Shown: positions 19,386-27,472 of the stretch, piece by piece
Numbering within the stretch: position 1 is the first letter of the stretch
Layout: the number at the start of each line of letters is the position of its first letter
Source: Balamuthia mandrillaris
Taxonomy: Eukaryota; Discosea; Longamoebia; Balamuthiidae
Length of the DNA: 27,472 bases
Reading direction: 5' to 3'
NCBI GenBank assembly: GCA_031835245.1
Contig: JAVKOQ010000561.1
Span: 1-27,472 of the forward strand
The notes under the pieces: model-generated
Databases searched by the model: none
What the model saw: the letters and a program-made list of their open reading frames with translations, nothing else
What the model was told of the DNA's origin: nothing
Translations under genes and position numbers: made by a program

Positions 19386-21762
19386 GAGAGAGCAAGAGAC
19401 AGAGAGCTTACTCTGCTGATTTAACTTTTGCCGCATTCTTCGCTTCAAGCGCTCCAACGGTGTTTCCTTTTTGGGTGGAGCCTCTTCAGAGCTAGCACCG
19501 GTGTTTTGTTTGGCGGTGCTGCTGGCAGTCTTTGTGGAGGCAGCTTTTGCTCCGCGCGCAAAGGTGAGGCTGTTAGTGGATAGAAAGAACGAACACAGAA
19601 TGTCAGTCCAGTTGAGAGAGAGAGAGAGAGGAGAGAGAGAGTGAGAGAGAGAGCGAGAGAGAGAGCGAGAGCGAGAGAGAGAGAGAGAGAAGCGTACCTA
19701 TCATCAGCTGCAGATGGAATGACTGGCACGCGAGAAGACTTGAGAACGGGCTCTACTGCGATTTCCGTTATATATTCTTTTTCTCCCGTCTTGTGTTGCT
19801 CATCGCCGTAAGCGCCACCACTACTACGACTGAGGCTGCCTCTGTCAGGACCACTGGATGGCACATAGTCCGCATAACTTGGACTTCGCCTTCTTCCGTA
19901 GCTGAATGTTGCAATTTGTTATCGTATGACCTGAGACCAGAGAGTAAGCAGAATAAAGTAGCTAGTGAAATACCCTCGTCTTCTGGGAGGCGGCTCCTTG
20001 CTTCTCCAATGCCGTCGATCTTGTCTAGGTAAAGGGTGCGAGTGCTGTTATTTGTTTTTTTTTTTTTTAAGAACTTGAGCACACGCACCACATTCTGTTG
20101 TAAAGGAAAGGATTCATACCCCGTCTCTTGTATTATCCCCAGAAGAAGCGGGTGAACCAGATGCCTGATCCTTGCGGTGGATATCAACATAGTTAGAAAT
20201 GTTGAAGGCTTTTCCAATGGCTTTGACATCAATAGGTTGAACAGATTCCGATGACTCCTCTTCGTGTACGCCTCTTCCTTCCTTCTCTCTTTCCTCTTTG
20301 TTTTCGCCAACTTCTTCAGCTTCTTCCTCTTCTTCAGAACTGGAACGGTCTTCATAACCGTAGTCGTAGGCAAACATCTCTTTAGCCGAAGATGAGGAAG
20401 AAGATGCTGACGAGGATGTGCTTTGGCTGCTGAATGTTGGTGCACTGTATTGTAGTTACATCCCAACAACAGACACATACATAACACAATGTTAGCCTAG
20501 ATATGCCAATGACGACAACGCCTCTTCCTTCTCTGTCAACCACAAAAGGAACAAAAACTGGAGAGAAAAAGCAAACAGTTCAGTGCTTGTGGAAGGAAGA
20601 CCCTGTTGGTGGTAGCCTTGACGGAGCTTGTCTTCCTGTTCTATCTCCATGCTCACTTCTAATAGGCATTCTCTTTCGGTCTCTATACAAAAAAAAGTCA
20701 AAAACCGGGTTCACGACGGTACGAAACAGATACAAAGAAGTAAAACATACTACGAGCGACTAAGTTCTCAACAATGATGTGATAGCGTTCGTAGTTCAAT
20801 GCGTCCTGTGGCGAATGACAATCAAGGTAATCAGCAGCAAGGAAACAGAGTACGAGATAGCTCGGCGGTACAGAACGTTACCCTTGCGTCTTGTTCTTCC
20901 TCGTCCTCTTCTTGCATTGAGGCCAGTCTTTCGAGCTCTTTTTTGGTTGGCTTTGGCGGAATTCTGTCGAGGAGAGCTCGCACGTCAAACCTATCTATCT
21001 TCAACTGAGAACGTTCGTTCCAGGGCATCCTATTAGATGCAACAACGCAAATGCGAAAGGACACAAGCTTTAGCACAATCCCTTTGGCAGATAAAAGCAC
21101 CAAAGAAGAAGAAACAGGACAAGAAGAACGAGAACGAGAACGAGAACGAGAACGAGAACGAGAACGAGAACGAGAACGAGAACGAGAACGAGAACGAGAA
21201 CGAGAACGAGAACGAGAACGAGAACGAGAACGAGAACGAGAACGAGAACGAGAACGAGAACGAGAACAACAAACACAAGCACAACGAGGAAAAGAACAGA
21301 GAAAGAGCAAAGGCCAATGTGCAAACCCACAGGTTATCTCCTCGTTCTAACATGCGGAACTGAAGCGTGTCAACCAGAGTACTGGCTGTGTGAGAGATCG
21401 AGAGAGAGAGAGAGAGAGGAACAACAATCAGCATCTGTGTTGTCGCAGTTGTGTTTGCCTGTTCTTACCAGCACCGCCCACAATCTTGAGAGATTTGGCA
21501 GGATCGGCAAACTGAGGAACATTATGTTAGATCAGGTGCGCAAGGAGGAAGAGGACGAAAGAAGAGCAGAGAAGATAGCATACCTTGTTGGCAAAGTAGG
21601 CAGCTTTGCGTTCAGCCCTTTTCTTGTGGTCGGACATGATGCCCTCTATGCGTTTCTCTGTATGTTTTGTTTTTTTGAAAATTCAATAATTCTTTCATTC
21701 ATTACACACACGCACTACCCAAAAAAAAAACCCCAACCTTGAACGCGGCATGCTTTCCACAT
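18959..21762 (-). CDS. CLASRP: SR-related splicing factor, CLASRP/SWAP2 family (DRY_EERY domain)
   Basis: Thirteen exons: 21762-21738, 21657-21584, 21511-21469, 21385-21331, 21029-20882, 20805-20751, 20682-20602, 20557-20497, 20444-20120, 20044-19974, 19901-19698, 19569-19412, 19290-18959; 543 aa. The start MWKACRVQEKRIEGIMSDHK parallels human MWHEARKQEKKIRGLMVDYK. MPWNERSQLKIDRFDVRALL and DALNYERYHIIVENL are the family's diagnostic blocks. An acidic Ser/Glu region follows, then KETPLERLKRRMRQKLNQQ, matching the human conserved helix near the C-terminus, and a final exon rich in Arg-Ser dipeptides (SRSRSRSRSRERS) ending in TGA. The human protein binds CLK4 and acts in alternative splicing in the nucleus. 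The junction 20497/20444 needs a GC donor or a GTGTTA donor 9 nt further on, so exon 8 is tentative. Intron 4 holds a hexamer satellite. Confidence 0.92.
19351..19389. repeat. GA microsatellite (sense CT) in the last CLASRP intron
   Basis: A (GA)n run in the intron 19411-19291, before the RS-domain exon. Confidence 0.9.
19615..19690. repeat. Impure GA microsatellite (sense CT) in a CLASRP intron
   Basis: (GA)n interrupted by GC and GT steps, adjacent to the donor at 19697, in the intron 19697-19570. Confidence 0.9.
21126..21267. repeat. Hexamer satellite (GAACGA)n in CLASRP intron 4
   Basis: About 24 near-perfect copies of a 6-bp unit within the 301-nt intron 21330-21030. The unit has no stop codon in any frame; on the sense strand one frame reads (Ser-Arg)n and runs open into the downstream exon. 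Confidence 0.95.
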
Positions 21763-22223
21763 TGTTCCACTCAATCAGTCAATCGATCTGCCCGCCTTCC
21801 CCTTCTCTCTCTTTTTTTCTTGTTCTCTCCTCTCTCCTATCCTCTCTTCTCTGCGCTCTACCACCTACGAGCTAGATAAAATTTATCGTACAACCTAATA
21901 GAAAGACTGTCGCCAGGAGAGGAGAGCGGAGAGGAGAGAGGATAGGAGAGAGGAGAGAGGAGAGAGGAGAGAGGAGAGAGGAGAGAGGAGAGAGGAGAGC
22001 GGAGAGGAGAGAGGAGAGAGGAGAGAGGAGAGTGGAGAGAGGAGAGAGGAGAGAGGAGAGAGCAGAGAGCTAGTAATGCTTCTTTGGTGCCACGTCGGCT
22101 TAGGTAACCCCGGTCTCCTCGCAGCAAACTTTTCGCTGCACCCTGTCTCAACGTCTGGTGCAGGAGCATGTAAAAAAAACAAAACCCAAACTCTGCGCAC
22201 AGGGAAGGACAGTCTGTAACGAG
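21763..22223. other. Head-to-head intergenic region, CLASRP / metallophosphoesterase
   Basis: 461 bp, a third of it satellite. After the satellite there is a small inverted repeat GCAGC...GCTGC at about 22120-22140. No coding exon is seen. Confidence 0.6.
21915..22070. repeat. Tandem 7-mer satellite (GGAGAGA)n
   Basis: About 22 imperfect units with occasional C or T changes. The same family as the satellite at 9611-9794, and likewise intergenic. Confidence 0.95.
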
Positions 22224-23150
22224 ATGACCTTACAAGTACGCAGTTTTGAGGTGGGGGTGCTCCACTTGCACCCCTCGCTGCATGGGCTGAAGATAGCGCA
22301 GCTCACCGACATCCACTTCAACGACCAACGACTCTTCGTGAAGGGTGCCTCTGACGCCGTATTGCAGGCGGCCGTGGAGGCTGTTGAGCGCGAGGCGGTC
22401 GACCTGGTCGTGCTGACGGGAGACTACGTGGATCTCTGGCCCGAAGCGGTGACTGTGCTGGCTGACCGATGGCTTTCCAAACTCACTTCCAAGTATGGGA
22501 CAGTGGCCATCCTGGGCAACCACGACTATCAGAGGGCTCATTCTCAGCGCCTGGTGCTGGAAGCCTTCCAGAGCGTGGGCATACACACTCTCGTCAACCA
22601 GCGGGCGGAGCCGATCAACGAGTGGCTCGAAGTGATGGGCGTCGGGGACTTCTGGAAGGACTACCATCCGGATGCGATCATGTGTCCTCTGTCCGGGCCC
22701 TCGACAACGGGAAAGAAGGATGACACCCAGGATGATGACGCCGAGTTGGGGTCAGCCGAGGAGGAACGGGGAGTGTACCGCAAGACGCGGTTGGTTCTTA
22801 CGCACAATCCCGACAGCTCGTTGCATCTCAACCAGTGGGGCGCCGACCTCATGTTGGCCGGGCACACCCACGGAGGACATCTCCGCAGAGCGTGGAACTG
22901 CATCATGCCTCGACGCAAGAACAACCCCGATGTTGTGCCGAAATGCCAGTTGGGCTACGACTGGGTCCATGTGCCAAGGGTAGGGGAGGTGGCCGATTAC
23001 GAGCGACAGGCCATCCCGCTCTATGTGTGCCGAGGGCTCGATTACGTTCCTCTGTCCCCGGCCGAGGTTGCCGTTTTCACTCTTGTGCCCGGAGAGCAGG
23101 GTGAACAAGTTGTGAGGGAGGTGCCTCCCATAAAGCAGGAGTCGGACTGA
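22224..23150 (+). CDS. Calcineurin-like metallophosphoesterase (YkuE/TMPPE-like)
   Basis: Intronless, 308 aa, ATG at 22224 to TGA at 23148-23150. The metal-binding blocks occur in order: QLTDIHF (Asp29, His31), LTGDYVD (Asp67), ILGNHDY (Asn99, His100), LVLTHNPD (His) and LAGHTHGGHL. Spacing and the GHTHGG block fit the YkuE/YaeI-type branch (often annotated as phosphohydrolase, some acting on lipid-linked substrates) rather than PP1/PP2A. There is no signal peptide or membrane segment, so a soluble enzyme is expected. An acidic insert (TQDDDAELGSAEEE) separates the two halves. It is the longest gene here without an intron and is visibly GC-rich compared with its neighbours. The substrate is unknown. 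Confidence 0.88.
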   Translation: MTLQVRSFEVGVLHLHPSLHGLKIAQLTDIHFNDQRLFVKGASDAVLQAAVEAVEREAVDLVVLTGDYVDLWPEAVTVLADRWLSKLTSKYGTVAILGNHDYQRAHSQRLVLEAFQSVGIHTLVNQRAEPINEWLEVMGVGDFWKDYHPDAIMCPLSGPSTTGKKDDTQDDDAELGSAEEERGVYRKTRLVLTHNPDSSLHLNQWGADLMLAGHTHGGHLRRAWNCIMPRRKNNPDVVPKCQLGYDWVHVPRVGEVADYERQAIPLYVCRGLDYVPLSPAEVAVFTLVPGEQGEQVVREVPPIKQESD

Positions 23151-23419
23151 TTTTGCGTGCTCCTTCCCCAACAAAAGTATCTTCCGTCGCTTTCGTTCTT
23201 TCTCTTCGTTTTCGCTTACAAGCCTTTCATATTTGTCGGCAGCGCGTTGTCATCGTATAAATTCATCCTTCATCAATTGATGATTGCAGAGCAGGACTCG
23301 TGGACGCGTTTGCCGGACCCGCTTGGAGTGGAATGACGAAGAGCAAGAGGAGAAGGAGAAACAGAAGACGAAGAAGAACGGAGCGAAACGCACCCGATCC
23401 CCATCCTTGAGGAACAACC

Positions 23420-23886
23420 ATGCAAGTGAAGAGTTTGTGGCGCTTGAGCGGCGAGGCGGTGCTGAGGCACAAGCTTTTACCCACAGGCCTGTTGAGCTCC
23501 GTTCCTGCCTCGTCCTTCGCTTGGCTTTCTTCTGCCCCGAAGGTGCAACCAAGACCCGTCGTGAGTGTTACCTTGCAACAAAGTTTTTTGCTCCTATGAG
23601 GGAGGGAAGGGGAGAGGAGGCGGAGACAAAGAACCAGGATTACATTTTTTCATCATGGTCGAGCAAAGTCTTTTTTTTTTGTCTTTCTGAACCTCGTAAT
23701 GGATACCATTAACAAAGCAAAATACTCTTCATCTTTCTTCTTTTCCTGCATATTCCCTTTCTGTAGGCTTCTCACGGGCTCCTCTCTTCGTTTGTGTGTC
23801 CTTGTTGGCGCACACGCATCATGTTATATAATGTTGTCGTTGTTATTGTTGTGGAAACTGCTGAGAGAAGGAGGGCGGCAGCGTAA
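23420..23886 (+). CDS. Weak candidate: small two-exon protein
   Basis: Exon 23420-23560 (47 codons, beginning MQVKSLWRLSGEAVLRHKLL) ends at a consensus GTGAGT donor, and a pyrimidine-rich acceptor CTGTAG precedes 23767-23886, giving 86 aa in frame. The first exon resembles a mitochondrial presequence. The second exon is low-complexity and overlaps the end of the converging SAC gene by about 44 bp. Without a homologue this remains a guess; the 3' exon frame may be different. Confidence 0.25.
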
Positions 23887-26196
23887 AGGCCAGCGGAGGG
23901 GGTTGAGGAGAGTAGGGAACCGGTTGCAGTGTTTGCTGTTGCTGTTGGGACGAGAAGGGTGACGATGGGGCACTGCCGCTAAAATAAGGAGAAGACGATG
24001 AGGATGATGTGTAAGGAGAAGATGGTGATGGCGGCGACATAGTACTACCACTACTGTAGAATTGTGATGATGATGGTTGAGAGGAAGCAAAATAGCTTGA
24101 AGGAGGTACACTGTAGTCCTGGTGCTGGAACTGGGGTTGATAAGAAGGATAGCCCGAGGAGGAAGACAAAGGGAAAGGAGAGGAAGGAGAAGTAAAAGAG
24201 GAAGAGGAAGAGGAAGGATAGGTCATAAAATCTGGCGATGGGCTATCGAGGAGAGATGTGTTTGAAGCGTGAAAATGAGGGAGGGATTGTGCCCTAGCAG
24301 CAGCAGGGTGCTTTCTTGGAGAGGTAGCGGAAGGCGACCCGCTACCCCCAGTTGTGGTGGTAACTGGTGGCAGTTGCATGGAATAGGGCCTGAACCTAGG
24401 GTTGTGTTGTTGACTGTCGGAGGAGGAAGGTGATGACGCCGATGATCTGTGCAAGTTGCCTTTTTGCTAAACATTCACGATGGAGAATTCGTCATGAGAA
24501 AACAGCCAATAAAACAGTTCCAAAAAATATGATAATAAGAGAGGAAACAAATAAAACGAACCGCAGAAATATCACGTTTGGTGGCACAAATAGTACCACT
24601 TATCCAACCACAAGTCTGGTCGTTGTATACCACAGCCTCCCTAAACTCAAAGGACTGCTGCGACAGGAGGGACAACTTTCTCAAGGACACGATGCACACC
24701 CCAATGGTGGTGCCATCGGAGGAGAGGGAGCCCCGGTCCACCACCGTCAAGCGCACACTGTGTCTCCGTATATAGCCCTGTTGTGGGAACAGGATCGGAA
24801 GTTCCACGTTATCTTGCCATGAGAGCGAAGATACCTTTTTAAAAGAACAACCAAAATAATTAAAAGAGGTTGACCAACGAGGAGGAGAAGGGAGAAGTAC
24901 ATTTTGGTAAGAAGTACGGAAGCCTTCTTCGAAGAATGGAGCCTCAAATAGGATGCAATACTCGCCTTTACCAATATCAGAGGCGGCAAAGTTGTGCCCT
25001 TTCAAGTCGTAGAACACCAAACTGAGGCCTAAGTTATGGTCCAACTGTCCACAAATGTGTCTCGTCGTCACCGAAAAGGAAGCAGAGAGAGGATAATGTT
25101 TCTCAGAAGATGACGAAGCGGAAGAAGGTGTTGAAGTTGTTTGTGCCTGGAATGGGTTTTGTTGTTGTTGGTCTACGACAACATTGGAGTGCGTTAGTGG
25201 CTGTAACTTTGTCAAGTTACCTGTCGGAGAAAGATTTGTTTAAAATGGCTTGTAAGCAAACCAACCTACAACTTATAAAAATATAGCGAAAGAAACGGAG
25301 AAGGCAAACGTACAATCGGGCAGAGAGCGCCAAAGAATAGAGCCTTGTGGCGGCTGAGCGACCAACTCGGTCCAGCTGCTGGACTTGCTGTTGTTGTTAG
25401 TGCTGCTATTGATGTCACAACCCATCCAAAAGACATGATCAAAGTCGGAGAACAGGTCCATCTTTGTGGCAGCCGGTAACTTGGGCGCTGTGCCTCGCTT
25501 GGAGTTGATGAAACAAAACGAGGTTCCATTGAAAAAGAATGATATACCTACATGAGAGCACACACGCGTTCAGTGAAACAATTAGACAGCGATGGCAAAG
25601 GAAGAACTTACAATCGCCAATGGTTCGTCCTTCAGTACTCCTAGAAACGGGAGAATCCGGAGCCGCTTCAGGAATGCCCAATGAGAAGTTGGCAGCTTGA
25701 GTGGCAAAAGAGCTCTCCAGCCTTTTGGCAAACTTGTTGACAAATGGTGAAATACGATCTTTTACGGTTTTCTTTTCTCCTTGTGTGGGGGCAGAGGCAG
25801 TGTTGCTGATTCCGAAGAAGTCTTTGGGAGCACGCCTCTCTTCCACGTTTTGAACCTTATTATTTTTTGGGGAAAACTTATATCAAAAGAAATAAAGAGA
25901 CGAGCAGAGGAGAGAGAACAGAGAACAGCCACAGACGCTAAATGGAGAGAAGGAAGGAGGAGAGAAGTACCTTAAGATTGGTAACCTTTGTATATGATGT
26001 GCTACGGGCAAGAACTACCAAAGCGGTACCCTCCGTAGGGTTTGTTGTAGAGACGAGAAGAGAGTATTGAGGACCCAAGTAGGCTTGCAGCACGTAGATC
26101 CAATGAGCTCTGCAAGAAGACACAACCTCTTGAGGAGGTTGATAGAAACAATTCTAAAAACACAAGAAAATACAGTTATACCTTGGTCTAGACAAT

Positions 26197-26231
<35 letters not shown>

Positions 26232-27472
26232 AAGAAAGAAAAGCAAAGAGAGACCAACCTGAACGGCGATAACGTAGAGGTTGTGGCCTTTACCAATCCA
26301 TGACAAATTCAAAGAAGGTCCTTGGTCCGCTATATTCACCGCGAATCATGATAATAAGAAAGAGTGAATAATTGAAAGGCAAAAAAGCAAACTAAATAAA
26401 TAGAAGAAATAAACTAGATAGCAATACCTAAATCCCAGGTACCAACAAAGACACCAAGCTTTTCAGCCCATTGAGCTTCTTGAGGTGAGGGAGAGAGCGA
26501 AGGCAACAAGTCCGCTGACGTTCCCGGAAACTGAGGCAAATCAGGGATGTAGCACTGGATTGATTGAATAAATTGGGCTCTCTCTGTAAAGAATGAACAA
26601 GAAAGTTCAGCAAAATAGGGAAGGAGGGCAAGGAAAAGAGGTGTAAAAACCTTTCACAGAGGAGAAGATGTAATAGTAAGGACGAGCGCTGGCAGAAAAA
26701 AGCAGGCCCACCAACCGATGGAACCGCGGGTGTATGATCACCTGCCTCAAAGAGGAAAAGGCAAACTGTTTCGTGGAGCGCAGCGGGATGACGTAGGACA
26801 CGATTTCCCCATCGCTTGAACCTTCGACTTCAGTAAGGAAGGGATTGGTATTATCTAGGCCTCGAGGTGAATTCTTAGCAGGACACAATTCCAAGATGGC
26901 TGGATGTCTCTCTCCGCTGCGGGCCTCGTAAGGATCCGAAGGATCCTCAGCACTTAGCAATATCAAAGCAGAGAACTGGAGCTCACGGTCAGCCTTGGCC
27001 AAAGTTGGTTGTTGCGCGGCTGTATTGTTGCTCTCCGGTGATGTTGACGTCATTACGTGCTGCATATTGGAAAGAGCAGGAGAAAGGGAGGGATCGTAGG
27101 CCCTTCTCTGCACCAGGAACCGCCCAAGAAAGAGATCCATCGACATTTGTTTGTAGTCATCCTTGAATTGCTTATTGACGAAACGTTTGGCAGAGTTGAC
27201 CCCGTCCGTCATTGTGCCTTTGACGCTCCGCTTTCCTGTGCGAGTGTAGTCGGTCTTGAGTGCCCCCGTTCCTGTGTATTGCTTGCTCATGAAGTCAGCG
27301 TTGTCCGCCCACACATTTTTCAGCATGAAGTCCAGCTCTGGCAGCTCCTCAATGCTCATGAAGGAGAGAATGCCCAGCGTTTTGAGTTGGAGGACAAGCA
27401 TGTGTCTTGCGATTTGACTCTGTGTAGACGATGTTAAATATCGAAAAATTGAAGCTTTTGTGAAGAAGAGGA
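23843..27472 (-). CDS. SAC - 5-phosphatase-like (IPPc) - C2 protein, 3' part; IPPc looks catalytically dead
   Basis: Nine exons in the window, 957 codons, the 5' part beyond the right edge: 27419-26651, 26583-26428, 26329-26259, 26153-25971, 25855-25612, 25547-25314, 25220-24901, 24834-24562, 24466-23843, all in phase. Exon 1 here is the end of a SAC domain (SQIARHML, VWADNADFMSKQYTGTGALK, TDYTRTGKR, MDLFLGRF); the CX5R site should be just outside the window. An inositol-5-phosphatase-like fold follows (VFVGTWDL, LYVIAVQ, CISFFFNGTSFCFIN, FDHVFWMG) and then a SHIP-type C2 domain (FYDLKGHNF, VDRGSLSSDGTTIGVCIVSL, GWISGTI). The last exon is Ser/Pro/Gln-rich and disordered. Synaptojanin has SAC plus IPPc; adding a SHIP-like C2 is unusual. 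Key IPPc residues are replaced (see findings). Likely a membrane or endocytic phosphoinositide regulator. Confidence 0.85.
26202..26226. repeat. GA microsatellite (sense CT) in an intron of the SAC-IPPc-C2 gene
   Basis: A (GA)n run followed by GAAA units in the intron 26258-26154. Confidence 0.9.

Noticed and set aside
21037-21363. Plus-strand frames encoding (Glu-Asn)n and (Glu-Arg)n
   Set aside because: They are readings of the stop-free hexamer satellite in a CLASRP intron.
22230-22667. Minus-strand frames opposite the metallophosphoesterase
   Set aside because: Mirror frames of a GC-rich coding region; the plus strand carries all the catalytic motifs.
23250-23552. Minus-strand Ser/Phe/Arg-rich frames
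   Set aside because: No start context, no splice logic and no recognisable domain.

Overview
This is nuclear DNA from an intron-dense unicellular eukaryote, at roughly even base composition. Genes are packed tightly, introns are mostly 50-110 nt with GT-AG ends (one clear GC-AG), and products include ribosomal protein uS7/RPS5, an AMPK gamma subunit, an SR-related splicing factor (CLASRP/SWAP2 type), glutathione synthetase, an ankyrin-DHHC acyltransferase and two SAC-family phosphoinositide phosphatases. This content fits a free-living protist; an amoebozoan is a guess from the gene set and the abundant CT-rich introns, and is not proven. I rebuilt the spliced genes by matching splice phases by eye; no alignment was run.

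Layout, left to right: a plus-strand coiled-coil tail-anchored protein (105-899); a 15-exon SAC/hSac2 phosphatase of INPP5F type on minus (1013-4914); RPS5 on plus (5246-5909), head-to-head with it; glutathione synthetase on minus (6153-8403, 10 exons, complete); an unknown, probably mitochondrial, hydrophilic protein on plus (8989-9516); an intergenic block with a 7-mer satellite (9611-9794); an Akr1/HIP14-like palmitoyltransferase on plus (10177-12419, 7 exons); a METTL21-like methyltransferase on minus (12563-13560); AMPK gamma on plus (13881-15716, 5 exons); an unknown membrane-anchored protein on minus (15810-16707); an unknown plus-strand protein (16975-18925); CLASRP on minus (18959-21762, 13 exons) with its RS domain in the last exon; an intronless metallophosphoesterase on plus (22224-23150); a weak two-exon plus-strand candidate (23420-23886); and the 3' part of a large SAC + inositol-5-phosphatase-like + C2 protein on minus (23843 to beyond the window end).

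Neighbours mostly alternate in strand, giving shared head-to-head promoter regions and very short tail-to-tail gaps (33 bp at 18926-18958). There is no operon-like logic. The functional links are loose: two phosphoinositide phosphatases, membrane trafficking or lipidation (DHHC), energy sensing (AMPK gamma), redox (glutathione) and splicing (CLASRP).

Most notable: (i) the SHIP-like 5-phosphatase domain in the last gene has lost nearly all its recognisable catalytic residues, so it reads as a pseudo-phosphatase fused to a SAC domain; (ii) the DHHC enzyme keeps its catalytic cysteine but has lost three of four ligands of one zinc site; (iii) a hexamer satellite inside an intron of the SR-protein gene would encode (Ser-Arg)n in frame with the next exon; (iv) microsatellites in introns nearly always put the pyrimidine strand on the sense strand.
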